Source: Lysobacter sp036697405 (GTDB lineage Bacteria; Pseudomonadota; Gammaproteobacteria; Xanthomonadales; Xanthomonadaceae). From it: a DNA stretch of 64,000 nt. Each line of letters opens with the position of its first letter. The first letter of the stretch is position 1. Shown here in pieces: positions 37,953 through 47,190 of the stretch. A program made the translations under genes and the position numbers. The notes below the pieces were generated by a model, which ran no database searches, was not told the DNA's origin, and saw only the letters and a list, made by a program, of their open reading frames with translations. Location: positions 82,887 to 146,886 of the forward strand of contig NZ_JBAHWA010000009.1 of NCBI RefSeq assembly GCF_036697405.1, read 5' to 3'.

Positions 37953-38918
37953 TCAGGCGCCGAAGCGCGCGCGCAGTTCGCTGTCGCGCGGCATGGCCGC
38001 GGCGGCGCCGGAGCGTTCGGTGGACAGCCCGGCGTAGCGGGTGGCGTAGGCGACGTGGCTGGCGAAGGCGGCGTCGGGCGCGCGCGCCAGTGCGGCGGCC
38101 AGGGCGCCGTTGAAGGCGTCGCCGGCGCCGGTGGTGTCGACCGCGCGCACCGGCGCGGCCGCGACCCGGTAGTAGGCGCGCTCGTCGCCGTGCAGGCGGC
38201 CGTCGGCATGCGAGACGAAGCAGCCGGCCGCGCCCAGGGTCACCACCACGCTGCCGTGCGGCAGCAGGCGCCGGCAATCGGCGTGCAGTTCGTCGTCGGC
38301 CAGCGTGGCCAGGCGTTCGGGATCGACCACCGCGCCGGTGTGGCGCTTGAGCTGGGCGCTGAACTCGGTTTCGTTGGGCGTAACCACGTCGGCCAGCTTC
38401 CACAGCTCCGGCGTCGCCACGGCGTCGGCCGGGGCCGGATTGAGCAGGGCCAGCGCGCCGGCGCCGCGCGCGTGCGCGAACGCCGCCGCGACCGAGGCCG
38501 GCGGCGATTCCAACTGGCCCAGCACCACCCGCGCCTGGGCGATGGCCTCGCGCTGCAGATCGACGAAGGCGGCCGACAGCTCGGCGTTGGCGCCCGGGCC
38601 GATCACGATGGAATTGCGGCCGTCGCGGTCGACGTAGATGCCGGCGGTGCCGGTGGGCGCGTCGCTGCGCAGCTCGCGCAGGTCGATGCCGTCGGCGGCG
38701 GCCAGCGCGCGCGCGAGCTGGCCGCCGGCGTCCTCGCCCAGCGCGCAGACGAAGCTGGTGCTGGCGCCGGCGCGCGCCGAAGCGGTGGCCTGGTTGAAGC
38801 CCTTGCCGCCGGGACCGGTGTGGTACTGCCCGGCCAGGGTCTCGCCCGGCCGCGGCAGCGCCGCGACCGACCAGACGTGATCGACGTTGAAGGAACCGAC
38901 GACGACGACCTTGCTCAT
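37953..38918 (-). CDS. PfkB-family carbohydrate/nucleoside kinase (ribokinase-like)
   Basis: A 321-aa cytosolic kinase. Family motifs are GSFNVDHVW, GGKGFNQATA (substrate binding) and the anion-hole/catalytic DTTGAGDAFNGALAA. The best general match is ribokinase (ribose to ribose-5-phosphate). The gene lies 3 bases after a concentrative nucleoside transporter with no ribose transporter in sight, so phosphorylation of an imported nucleoside or of ribose released from it is plausible. The operon order is transporter first, kinase second. Confidence 0.92.
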   Translation of the reverse strand: MSKVVVVGSFNVDHVWSVAALPRPGETLAGQYHTGPGGKGFNQATASARAGASTSFVCALGEDAGGQLARALAAADGIDLRELRSDAPTGTAGIYVDRDGRNSIVIGPGANAELSAAFVDLQREAIAQARVVLGQLESPPASVAAAFAHARGAGALALLNPAPADAVATPELWKLADVVTPNETEFSAQLKRHTGAVVDPERLATLADDELHADCRRLLPHGSVVVTLGAAGCFVSHADGRLHGDERAYYRVAAAPVRAVDTTGAGDAFNGALAAALARAPDAAFASHVAYATRYAGLSTERSGAAAAMPRDSELRARFGA

Positions 38919-38921
38919 GGC

Positions 38922-40298
38922 TCAGGACGAGAAGTGGGTGAGCACGCCGGCGATGGTCGCCGTCATGAAGGTCGCGATCGAACCGCCGAGCACCGCGCGC
39001 AGGCCGAAGCGGGCCAGGTCGGCGCGACGCTCGGGGGCCAGGCCGCCGATGCCGCCGATCTGGATCGCGATCGAGCTGAAGTTGGCGAAGCCGCACAGGG
39101 CGTAGGTCGCGATCAGGCGGCCTTCGTCGGTGAGCGCCACGCCGGCGGTCTTGCCGTTGACGATGTCGGCCAGCTGCAGATAGGCGACGAACTCGTTGAT
39201 GACGACCTTCTGGCCGATCAGCGAACCGACCGTGGTCGCGTCCTGCCACGGCACGCCGATCACCCAGGCCAGCGGCGCCAACAAGTTGCCCAGCAGCGAC
39301 TGCAGCGACAGTTCCGGGCGCGTGCCGAACAGCGAGAACCAGCCGTCCTGCAGGCTCGGCGCCAACCAGTAGGTGAACTGGCTGTGGGCGCTGTCGTAAC
39401 CGCTGGGAATCATCAGGTGCGAAGCCCAGACCCCGCCGATCATGCCGTTGACCAGGGCGATCAGGGCGATGAAGGCCAGCAGCATCGCGCCGATGTTCAG
39501 CGCCAGGCGCAGGCCGTCGCCGGCGCCGGCCGCGGCGGCGTCGATGATGTTGCTGGAGGTCTTCTCGACTTCCATCTTCACCGTGCCGCGGGTCAGCGGC
39601 TCGCCGACCTCGGGGATCAGGATCTTGGCGACCACCAGGGTCGCCGGCGCGGCCATGATCGAGGCCGCGAGCAGATGCTTGGCGTAGAAGGCCTGCTGCT
39701 CCGGATCGCCGCCGCCGAGCATGCCCACATAGGCCGCGAGCACGCCGCCGGCGATATGCGCCATGCCGCCGATCATCATGGTGATCAGCTCGGACTCGGT
39801 CATTTTCGGGATGTAGGGGCGCACCGTCAGCGGCGCCTCGGTCTGGCCGATGAACACGCTGGCGCAGACGCTGGTGGTCTCGGCGCCGGACACGCGCATG
39901 ACCTTGGTGATCGCCCAGGCCATGCCGCGCACGATGCCCTGCATCACGCCCAAGTGGTACAGCACGCCCATCAGGGCGGCGAAGAAGATGATGGTCGGCA
40001 GCACCTGGAAGGCGAAGATGAAGCCGTAGGTGTTGATGTCCATCAGGCCGCCGAAGATGAACTTCGAGCCCTCGCCGACGAAACTCAACACCGTCACGAA
40101 GCCATGGCCGATCCCGTCGAACACGTCCTTGCCGCCCGGCACCAGCAGCACCAGGGACGCGAACGCGATCTGCAGCGACACCCCGGTCGCCACCAGCTTC
40201 CAGTCGACCCGGCGCTTGTTGTTGGAGAACAGCCATGCGATGCCGACCAGCACCGCCAAACCAAACAGGCCGAATAACACCCGGACGATCGAATCCAC
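38922..40298 (-). CDS. nupC: NupC/CNT-family nucleoside transporter
   Basis: A 458-aa inner-membrane ion-coupled nucleoside symporter. It starts at GTG (40298) behind GGGGAG. About ten hydrophobic helices are visible. The CNT signatures are present: GQTEAPLTVRPYIPKMTESE in the centre, NEFVAYLQL, and CGFANFSSIAIQIGG near the C-terminus, which carry the nucleoside- and ion-binding residues. It is co-transcribed with the downstream PfkB kinase (3-base gap), giving an uptake-plus-phosphorylation module. Confidence 0.94.
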   Translation of the reverse strand: MDSIVRVLFGLFGLAVLVGIAWLFSNNKRRVDWKLVATGVSLQIAFASLVLLVPGGKDVFDGIGHGFVTVLSFVGEGSKFIFGGLMDINTYGFIFAFQVLPTIIFFAALMGVLYHLGVMQGIVRGMAWAITKVMRVSGAETTSVCASVFIGQTEAPLTVRPYIPKMTESELITMMIGGMAHIAGGVLAAYVGMLGGGDPEQQAFYAKHLLAASIMAAPATLVVAKILIPEVGEPLTRGTVKMEVEKTSSNIIDAAAAGAGDGLRLALNIGAMLLAFIALIALVNGMIGGVWASHLMIPSGYDSAHSQFTYWLAPSLQDGWFSLFGTRPELSLQSLLGNLLAPLAWVIGVPWQDATTVGSLIGQKVVINEFVAYLQLADIVNGKTAGVALTDEGRLIATYALCGFANFSSIAIQIGGIGGLAPERRADLARFGLRAVLGGSIATFMTATIAGVLTHFSS

Positions 40299-40371
40299 TC
40301 AGTTCTCCCCGTGCCGTCCGGGGCCCCGGCGGCGAAATTATCGTTATCGGACCACGCCGGGCGCGGCCGCC

Positions 40372-40391
40372 GGCCATTTTTGCGGCCGGAG
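40372..40391 (-). terminator. Hairpin downstream of the GGDEF gene
   Basis: CCGGCC / GGCCGG forms a stem around an AT-rich loop (ATTTTTGC) between the GGDEF stop and the nupC start. It lacks a following T-run, so a role in ending the GGDEF transcript is tentative. Confidence 0.35.
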
Positions 40392-40439
40392 GCGCAGCCT
40401 AGTCCACGGGTCCGCGTCGCGGCAAGCCGCGGGGCCGGT

Positions 40440-41576
40440 TCAGGTATCGCGCACGACCACGCGGTTGCGGCCTTGCTGCTTGGCCTGCTGCAGGCGGCGG
40501 TCGGCGCGGCGCAGCAGGCGCGACAGGTCCGAGCCTTCCTGCGGGTAGCCGGCCAGGCCGGCGCTGAAGGTCAGGCGCAGCGGTTCGGCGCCGCGGCCGG
40601 GCTCGAACGGACGCTCGGCCAGGACCTGACGGATCGCATCGACCTGCTCCCAGGCCGTGCCCAGGGGCTTGCGCAGCAGCAGTACGAATTCCTCGCCGCC
40701 CAAGCGGACCAGCCATTCGGTCGAGCCGGTCTGCTCGCGCAGCACCGAGACCACGTGGCGCAGGGCGCGATCGCCGGCGTGATGGCCGTTGTCGTCGTTG
40801 ATGCGCTTGAAATGGTCCAGGTCGATCAGGGCCAGGGTCAGGCTGCCGCCGTCGTGGCGCACCGCGTCGAACAGGCGCTGGATGCGGTGCACCAGCCAGG
40901 TCCGGTTGGGCAGGCGGGTCAGGCCGTCGGTGCCGGACATCTCGATCAGGCGTTGCATGCGGTACACGACCATGGCCGTGATCAGGGTCACCATCATCAG
41001 CAACACCACGCGCTGGCCCTGTCCGCCGGTGGTGACCGCGCCGTAGTCGCTGGAGATCAGCTGCTCGGGCGAGGACGCCAGCGCGAACACCGCCAGCACC
41101 AGCGCGCTGTACTGCACGATCGCCATCGCGCCCGCGAACAGGGTCACGCGGCCGTCGCTGCGCAGCGCGGTGAGCACGATGGACAGCACATAGCCGCACC
41201 ACACGATCAGGCTGTTGAGGCCGGCCGGCAGGTGCTGCAGGGCCAGCGCGGTCAGCACCAGGGTGGTGGCGGTGACGTCGAAGCCGGCGGTCGCGAACGG
41301 CAGCCAGCGGTAGCGCCGCGGCCGCCGCGCCAGCACCAGCCACAACTGCGCGAACACGTTGACGAAGATCGCCCCGCCCAGGCCGATCAGGGTTTCCTGG
41401 ATGGTGCCGCCGCCGATCGCGTTGAGCGGCGGCAGCAGCAACAGCATCGCCGCGAGCACCGCGCGCAGGCGCGCGACCATCAGCTCGCCGCCGGCGCCGA
41501 TCTCGAGCATGATCTCGTCGGGCCGCGACAACAGCGATACCGCGATGTCGCGCAGGCGTTCGCCCGTGGCGTGCAT
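40440..41576 (-). CDS. Membrane-bound diguanylate cyclase
   Basis: A 378-aa protein with six predicted helices in residues about 35-205 and a GGDEF domain at about 210-375. The active site reads LGGEEF, a catalytically competent form, with upstream DGLTRLPNRTWL and LIDLDHFKRINDDNGHHAGD. The inhibitory RxxD site, expected five residues before GGEEF, is absent, so product inhibition may not occur. The membrane part has no recognised sensor family. It makes c-di-GMP, controlling surface behaviour. GGGGAG is the ribosome site. Confidence 0.94.
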   Translation of the reverse strand: MHATGERLRDIAVSLLSRPDEIMLEIGAGGELMVARLRAVLAAMLLLLPPLNAIGGGTIQETLIGLGGAIFVNVFAQLWLVLARRPRRYRWLPFATAGFDVTATTLVLTALALQHLPAGLNSLIVWCGYVLSIVLTALRSDGRVTLFAGAMAIVQYSALVLAVFALASSPEQLISSDYGAVTTGGQGQRVVLLMMVTLITAMVVYRMQRLIEMSGTDGLTRLPNRTWLVHRIQRLFDAVRHDGGSLTLALIDLDHFKRINDDNGHHAGDRALRHVVSVLREQTGSTEWLVRLGGEEFVLLLRKPLGTAWEQVDAIRQVLAERPFEPGRGAEPLRLTFSAGLAGYPQEGSDLSRLLRRADRRLQQAKQQGRNRVVVRDT

Positions 41577-41693
41577 GGTGTCTCCCCGTTGAGCCCGCCG
41601 AGCATAGCGCGCGTGCGGCGGCGAGGGCAGGGCGGCGGCCGCCGCCGTGCGGCCGGATCCAGGTCGGGTTGGGCCGGGTCGGATTGGGCCGGC

Positions 41694-42269
41694 TCAGATC
41701 CCGCGCACCGCCACCCACAGCGCCAGCGCCGCGAACACCACCGCGGCCACCAGGCGCGCGGCCTTCAGCGGCAGGCGGTCGGCGAAGCGGCTGCCCAGCA
41801 GCACCACCGGCACGTTGGCCAGCAGCATGCCGATCGTGGTGCCGGCCACCACTTCCCACAACGGCGAATAGCGCGCCGCCAGCAGCACGGTCGCGACCTG
41901 GGTCTTGTCGCCGATCTCGGCCACGAAGAAGGCGATGGTGGTGGCGACAAAGGCGCCGCGCGCCGGCAGGCGCTCGCCTTCGCCGTCGAGCTTGTCCGGC
42001 TTCAGCGTCCACAGCGCCACCGCCAGGAAGCTGCCGGCCACGATCCAGCGCAGCACCGAGGGCTGCAGCCATTGCGCGACCAGGGCGCCGAGCCAGGCGG
42101 CCAGGGCGTGATTGAGCAGGGTCGCGACCAGGATGCCGGCGACGATGGGCCAGGGCCGGCGGAAGCGCGCGGCCAGCAGCAGGGCCAGCAACTGGGTCTT
42201 GTCGCCGATTTCGGCGAGCGCGACCGTGCCGGTCGAGAGGGCGGCCGTAGCCAGCGGGAAAGCGTCCAT
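41694..42269 (-). CDS. TMEM165/GDT1-family Mn2+ transporter
   Basis: A 191-aa membrane protein with about six helices and two inverted-repeat halves. Each half carries the signature E-x-G-D-K-T: LAEIGDKTQLLALL at residues 20-33 and VAEIGDKTQVATVL at about 116-129. In bacteria the family exports Mn2+ (MntX/MneA type). The start at 42269 lies below a Mn2+ riboswitch, strongly supporting manganese efflux. It is a single gene. Confidence 0.94.
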   Translation of the reverse strand: MDAFPLATAALSTGTVALAEIGDKTQLLALLLAARFRRPWPIVAGILVATLLNHALAAWLGALVAQWLQPSVLRWIVAGSFLAVALWTLKPDKLDGEGERLPARGAFVATTIAFFVAEIGDKTQVATVLLAARYSPLWEVVAGTTIGMLLANVPVVLLGSRFADRLPLKAARLVAAVVFAALALWVAVRGI

Positions 42270-42349
42270 CGGAACTCCGGGGCCGGGCTTCGCGCGGAGG
42301 CGAAGGCAAACGCTGCACGGCCCGACCCGGCTCTCGCCTGAGTAATCGC

Positions 42350-42510
42350 GCAACGCCTGCCTTCGGTCTTGCCCGTGGTCGCTGGCGCGGACATGCGGTC
42401 GCGCGCTGGCTGCCGCTCCTGCGCCATGGCCGGTGGGCCAAGTGTGTTGACGCAGGTCTCCGCGTGCCGGATCGGCGGCGGAGGGGCTACTCCCCGGAGG
42501 AGGAAGTGCG
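42350..42510 (-). ncRNA. yybP-ykoY (Mn2+) riboswitch
   Basis: On the minus strand the leader holds GGGGAGTAGCC (42485-42495), then CGTCAACACACTTGG, and finally GCAAGACC (42365-42372). These are the conserved blocks of the yybP-ykoY aptamer, in order. The L1 and L3 loops that bind Mn2+ are formed by the first two and the last. It precedes a GDT1-type transporter by about 80 bases, matching the family's usual target. Mn2+ is expected to turn expression on. The outer boundaries are approximate. Confidence 0.9.
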
Positions 42511-42663
42511 CGCATTGTAGCCGCGCCGGCGCGCCGGCGCACGCCCGTACGGCCCCCGCGTTGCGGCGGCGTTGCCTGCGAACCGTTCCCGTTCTCGCCG
42601 CTGACCCACGCCGAACGGGCGGCCGGGTAGCATGCCGGCTGTCGAACGTCATCGGAGCACGTC

Positions 42664-43632
42664 ATGCAATACCGCCGCCTGGGTTCTTCCGGCCTGCAGC
42701 TGTCGGCGCTGTCCTTCGGCGCCTGGGTCACCTTCGGCACCCAGATCGGTCGCGGCGCCGCGCGCGAGCTGATCGCCACCGCCTGGGACCACGGCGTCAA
42801 TTTCTTCGACAACGCCGAGGGCTACGCCAACGGCGAGGCCGAGCGGGTGATGGGCGACGTGATCGCCGACCTGCGCCTGCCGCGCGACGGCTACTGCGTG
42901 TCGAGCAAAGTGATGTTCGGCTCGGCCGCCGATCCGCTGCCGACCCAGAAGGGCCTGTCGCGCAAGCACGTCACCGAGGCCTGTCATGGCGCCCTGCGGC
43001 GCCTGCGCGTCGATCATCTGGACCTGTACTACTGCCACCGCCCGGATCCGGAGGTGCCGATCGAGGAAACCGTGTGGGCGATGGACGCGCTGATCCGCCA
43101 GGGCAAGGTGCTGTACTGGGGCACCTCGGAATGGTCGGCCGCGCAGATCCGCGAAGCGCACAAGGTCGCGCGCAACCATCATCTGCACGCGCCGACCATG
43201 GAACAGCCGCAATACAACCTGTTCCATCGCGAGCGCGTGGAGCTGGAGTACGCCTCGCTCTATGCCGAGCTCGGCCTGGGCACCACGATCTGGTCGCCGC
43301 TGGCCTCGGGCCTGCTGACCGGCAAGTACAACGACGGCGTGCCCGCCGATTCGCGGCTGAACCACGAGGACTACCGTTGGCTGCAGCGCAGCGTGCTCAG
43401 TCCCGAGCAGCGCCGGATCGAGCGCGCGCGCGCCTACACCGCGGTCGCGCGCGATCTGGGCGCCGAGCCGGCGCCGCTGGCGATCGCCTGGTGCCTGCGC
43501 AATCCGCACGTGTCCAGCGTGATCCTCGGCGCGACCCGGCCCGAGCAGTTGCAGCAGAACCTGCAGGCGCTGGAGCTGGTCGACCGCTATTCCGAGCCGG
43601 ATTGGGACCGGGTCGAGAAAGCCACCGCCTGA
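42664..43632 (+). CDS. Aldo/keto reductase (Kv-beta-like)
   Basis: A 322-aa NADPH-dependent oxidoreductase with an (alpha/beta)8 barrel. The catalytic tetrad is visible: Asp and Tyr in FFDNAEGYANGEAE, Lys in SSKVMFG and His in YYCHRPDP. LGSSGLQLSALSFGAW and the cofactor motifs YWGTSEWS, SPLASGLLTGKYN and VILGATRPEQLQQN are typical of the potassium-channel-beta/YghZ branch. The substrate is unknown, probably a small carbonyl compound. It is a single gene, divergent from the Mn2+ riboswitch unit. Confidence 0.93.
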   Translation: MQYRRLGSSGLQLSALSFGAWVTFGTQIGRGAARELIATAWDHGVNFFDNAEGYANGEAERVMGDVIADLRLPRDGYCVSSKVMFGSAADPLPTQKGLSRKHVTEACHGALRRLRVDHLDLYYCHRPDPEVPIEETVWAMDALIRQGKVLYWGTSEWSAAQIREAHKVARNHHLHAPTMEQPQYNLFHRERVELEYASLYAELGLGTTIWSPLASGLLTGKYNDGVPADSRLNHEDYRWLQRSVLSPEQRRIERARAYTAVARDLGAEPAPLAIAWCLRNPHVSSVILGATRPEQLQQNLQALELVDRYSEPDWDRVEKATA

Positions 43633-43706
43633 GCCGGCACCGGCCGGAGAGGGCGCCCCGGCGGGCGCCCATCCGCTCGCGCTCCGACGGGCGGTGCAAA
43701 CAGGTG

Positions 43707-43735
43707 TTGACTAGCAAATGAGAATCATTATCATC
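43707..43735 (+). promoter_or_regulatory. hemP promoter with overlapping Fur box
   Basis: TTGACT (43707) and TATCAT (43729) are spaced 16 bases apart as a sigma-70 promoter. AATGAGAATCATTATCATC (43717-43735), a near-consensus Fur box, covers the spacer and -10. Iron-loaded Fur would block RNA polymerase here. Confidence 0.85.
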
Positions 43736-43764
43736 AAACTCGAATCCCGATCGAGTCGCCTGCC

Positions 43765-43989
43765 ATGTCCCTGCGCCAGCCGGTGTTGCAGCTCAAACCT
43801 CGTACTGATCGCTCCCTCCCCCCGGTGGTCGCCGCCGCCGTCGTCGCCCCCGCGGCGACCGCGGCCAACGCCTTGCTGGTCGAAAGCGGCGCGTTGCTGC
43901 GCGGCGCGCGCGAAGTCCTGATCCGCCACGGCGGCGAGGTCTATCGCCTGCGTCATACCCGCAACGACAAGCTGATCCTCACCAAGTAA
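43765..43989 (+). CDS. hemP: Hemin uptake protein HemP
   Basis: A 74-aa protein. The C-terminal half, residues about 38-74 (VESGALLRGAREVLIRHGG then EVYRLRHTRNDKLILTK), is the conserved HemP domain; the N-terminal half is variable and alanine-rich. In other proteobacteria HemP acts as a positive regulator of haem receptor expression. It is the first gene after a Fur-controlled promoter and is followed by the haem receptor, as usual. Confidence 0.93.
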   Translation: MSLRQPVLQLKPRTDRSLPPVVAAAVVAPAATAANALLVESGALLRGAREVLIRHGGEVYRLRHTRNDKLILTK

Positions 43990-44206
43990 GCGCCGTCGCC
44001 CGCAACACCGTTACGGCATGGCCGCGCCGCGTTCCCAAGGACGGGAGGCGGTGCGGCGATGCCATGGCGGTCGCGGCGCGATCGCGCGCCGAACCGTTCG
44101 GGATTCCGCGCCGGGGACGGCGCCTCCCTACCTTCCTCCAGGTCGCCAGCTCCGCCGTACCGCGGCATGCCAGCCAGCCTCGAATCCACTACTCGAGTCC
44201 GACTCC

Positions 44207-46522
44207 ATGCATCGCGTCCACCGCACCGCCGGCCTGCGCCGGTCCGTCCGCACTCCCTTCGTCCCCAGCACGCTCGCGCTGGCCCTGATGCTGGCCCTGC
44301 CGGGCACCGCGCCGGCCGCCTCCGCCGAGTCCGGTGCCGAATCGCCCGACGGTTCCGGCGCCGGCGCGCGCGAACTCGAGCGCATCGTCGTCACCGCCAC
44401 CCGCACCGAGCGCGAATTGCAGGACGTGCCGGCGGTGGTCACCGCGATCGAGCGCGAGCGCATGGACGAGGAGATCGTGCGCGACCTCAAGGACCTGTTC
44501 CGCTACGAGCCCGGCATCAGCGTGAGCAACGCGGTCGGCCGCTTCGGCATCGGCGACATCCGCATCCGCGGCCTCGGCGGCAACCGCGTGCGGGTGGAAA
44601 CCGACGGCATCTCGGTATCCGACAGCTTCAACATCGGCAGCTTCTCCAACGCCAACCGCAACTTCGTCGATCTCGACACGCTCAAGCGCGTGGAGGTGGT
44701 GCGCGGCCCGAGCAGCGCCCTGTACGGTTCCGACGCGCTGGGCGGCGTGGTGTCGTTCGTGACCAAGGACCCGTCCGACTATCTGCTGGACGGCAAGGAC
44801 AGCTACTTCGGCTTCAAGCTCGGCTACCAGGGCGAGAACCGCGGCCTGTTCGGCGGCGCCACCGCGGCCTTCGGCGGCGAGCGCTGGTCGGGCCTGGTCG
44901 CGGTCGGCCACCGCCAGGGCAAGGAAACCGAAAGCATGGGCACGCGCCGCAGCGACGACGCGACCCGCACCGCCGCCAATCCGCAGGACAGCGACGGCCG
45001 CAGCCTGCTGGCCAAGCTGGTGTTCGCGCCCAGCCAGAATCAGCGCTTCAAGCTGACCGTGGAAGGCAACGAGGACCAGACCGACACCGACGTGCTGAGC
45101 GCGCGCGGCAACGCCCTGACCGCGCCGGGCGCGCCGACGGTGCGCACGCTGTCGCTGCTGGGCGACGACCATCAGACCCGTGCGCGGGTGTCGTTCGCGC
45201 ACGAGATCGATGCGCTCGGCGCCGCCTTCGCCGACTCGCTGCAGTGGCAGATCTACCGCCAGGACAGCGAGACCACGCAGCGTACCGTCGAGGAGCGCGT
45301 GACCATCGTCGGCGGCCGCCCGACCAGCCCGACCCGGCGCGAGCGCGAGTTCAATTTCGATCAGCGCACGCTCGGCGCCGAGGCCACCTTGCACAAGGAT
45401 TTCGCCACCGGCTCGGTCGCGCATACGCTGACCTACGGCTTGGAGTACAGCCGTACCGACACCCGCCAGAAGCGCGACGGCCAGGCCACCAACCTGACCA
45501 CCGGCGCGGTCACCAAGACGATCTCGCCGGACGTGTTCCCGGTGCGCGATTTCCCGGTCAGCCAAACCACGGTCGCGGCCTTGTTCGTGCAGGACGAGAT
45601 CCGTTTCGCCGACGGCGCGTTCCGCCTGGTGCCGGCGCTGCGCGTGGACCGTTACGAGCTCAAGCCCGAACTGGATCCGATCTTCGTCGGCGACAACCCG
45701 GGCGTGGCGGTGAGCCGGCTGAAGGAAACCGCGGTGTCGCCGAAGCTGGGTGCGGTCTGGCATTTCGCCCAGGACTGGTCGCTGTTCGGCGGCTACCAGC
45801 ACGGCTTCCGCGCGCCTCCCTACAACGACGTCAACCTGGGCTTCACCAACCTGCAGTTCGGCTACACCGCCATCCCCAATCCCGATCTCAAGCCCGAGAC
45901 CAGCGACGGCGTCGAGCTGGGCCTGCGCTATTCGGGCGAGGCGGTCTACGTCGAGGCTTCGGCCTACTACAACCGCTACGAGGACTTCATCGAATCGCAG
46001 CGCTACATCGGCGACAACGCCCAGGGCCTGATGGTGTTCCAGTCGCAGAACGTGGCCGAGGCCGAGATCCGCGGCCTCGAGCTGCGCGGCGGCGTCGATT
46101 TCGGCGCGCTGTCGCCGGCGCTGGCGGGCTGGTCGCTGCGGGGCGCGGCGGCCTGGTCCAAGGGCGAGGATCGCAGCACCGGCGCCGCGCTGTCGTCGAT
46201 CGACCCGCTGCGCGGCTCGCTGGGCCTGGCCTACGACCGCGACGCCTGGGGCGTCGAGCTTGCGGGACGCTTCGCGCGCCGCAAGAGCGATCTGCCGCAG
46301 ACCGGCCTGTTCGCGGCGCCGGGCTACGGCGTGCTCGACCTGCTCGCCCATTTCAGCTTCGCGCCGGGCGCCAAGGTCAACTTTGGCGTGTTCAACCTGG
46401 GCGACAAGAAATACTGGGACGGCGGCGATCTGCCCAGCAGCCTGGCCTCGACCAGCGCCACCATCGACCGCTACAGCGCCTCGGGCCGCAACCTGGGCCT
46501 GAGCCTGGCGGTGAACTGGTAA
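44207..46522 (+). CDS. TonB-dependent haem/haemoglobin receptor
   Basis: A 771-aa outer-membrane receptor. A signal peptide (about 1-40) precedes the TonB box ERIVVTATRTERELQDVPAVV. The plug follows (IRIRGLGGNRVRVETDGI, VEVVRGPSSALYGSDALGG) and then the barrel. The haem-receptor hallmark FRAP...NPDL is present: HGFRAPPYNDVNLGF and IPNPDLKPETSDG. The end LSLAVNW is a normal barrel terminus. It belongs to the hemoglobin/transferrin/lactoferrin receptor family. The start at 44207 is chosen for the signal peptide. The upstream 218 bp after hemP has no gene. Confidence 0.94.
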   Translation: MHRVHRTAGLRRSVRTPFVPSTLALALMLALPGTAPAASAESGAESPDGSGAGARELERIVVTATRTERELQDVPAVVTAIERERMDEEIVRDLKDLFRYEPGISVSNAVGRFGIGDIRIRGLGGNRVRVETDGISVSDSFNIGSFSNANRNFVDLDTLKRVEVVRGPSSALYGSDALGGVVSFVTKDPSDYLLDGKDSYFGFKLGYQGENRGLFGGATAAFGGERWSGLVAVGHRQGKETESMGTRRSDDATRTAANPQDSDGRSLLAKLVFAPSQNQRFKLTVEGNEDQTDTDVLSARGNALTAPGAPTVRTLSLLGDDHQTRARVSFAHEIDALGAAFADSLQWQIYRQDSETTQRTVEERVTIVGGRPTSPTRREREFNFDQRTLGAEATLHKDFATGSVAHTLTYGLEYSRTDTRQKRDGQATNLTTGAVTKTISPDVFPVRDFPVSQTTVAALFVQDEIRFADGAFRLVPALRVDRYELKPELDPIFVGDNPGVAVSRLKETAVSPKLGAVWHFAQDWSLFGGYQHGFRAPPYNDVNLGFTNLQFGYTAIPNPDLKPETSDGVELGLRYSGEAVYVEASAYYNRYEDFIESQRYIGDNAQGLMVFQSQNVAEAEIRGLELRGGVDFGALSPALAGWSLRGAAAWSKGEDRSTGAALSSIDPLRGSLGLAYDRDAWGVELAGRFARRKSDLPQTGLFAAPGYGVLDLLAHFSFAPGAKVNFGVFNLGDKKYWDGGDLPSSLASTSATIDRYSASGRNLGLSLAVNW

Positions 46523-46526
46523 GCGC

Positions 46527-47117
46527 ATGCGCGCGCTGCGATCGCCATCGGCGGCGGACGCGGGCACGGATGCGGGCGCATTGCCCGCACCCGAGCGCCT
46601 GGCCGCGGTCGCGACCGTGCTGTGCCTGTATCCGCGCCGTCATCGCGACGCCCTGACCGGCTGGCTGACCAGCGCGAGCGCGCAACGCTGCGTCGCCGAG
46701 GCCGCGCAGGCCGAACCCGAATCGATCCTGTTCCGCGACGCGCAGGGACGCGCGTGCTGGCGCATGTATCTGTTGCCCGACAGCGATTTCCTGGCCTGGG
46801 ACCTCGCCATCGGCGGCTTGCCGCAGCACCGCGACGAGCCCGCTGGCGGTCGTTTGATCCGCGCCTGCCGCGCGCTGTGGCATCGGCTGGGCGGCGGTTG
46901 GAACGCGCAGGTGCTGCGCCTGCAACTCGCGCAGGACGACGCCGGTCGCCGCATCCTGGTCGCCGACAGCGCCACGCCCTCGACCCTGGGCCTGCAACGC
47001 GCGCGCCGCATCGCCGCAACCGAGGGCGCGCTGCTGCGTAGCGAGCCGGATACCTGCTGCTGCATGGCGCGCCGCGCCGCGGAGGCGCCGGATTCGCAGC
47101 CGATCGCCTCGCACTGA
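46527..47117 (+). CDS. Unknown protein in the haem uptake operon
   Basis: A 196-aa cytosolic protein with no recognised family. It starts 4 bases after the haem receptor stop, so it is translated from the same mRNA. Notable features are an aromatic WRMYLLPDSDFLAWDLAIGG block, a WHRLGGGWNAQVLRLQ block and a C-terminal CCC cluster (EPDTCCCMARRAAEA), which could bind metal or haem. The tight spacing suggests a role in haem handling after import, but this is inference. Confidence 0.8.
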   Translation: MRALRSPSAADAGTDAGALPAPERLAAVATVLCLYPRRHRDALTGWLTSASAQRCVAEAAQAEPESILFRDAQGRACWRMYLLPDSDFLAWDLAIGGLPQHRDEPAGGRLIRACRALWHRLGGGWNAQVLRLQLAQDDAGRRILVADSATPSTLGLQRARRIAATEGALLRSEPDTCCCMARRAAEAPDSQPIASH

Positions 47118-47190
47118 ATCGATCCACCGCAGCGAATCCGCTGCAACGAATCCACTACCAACCCGTTTCATCAAACAGAGAACCGCCACC

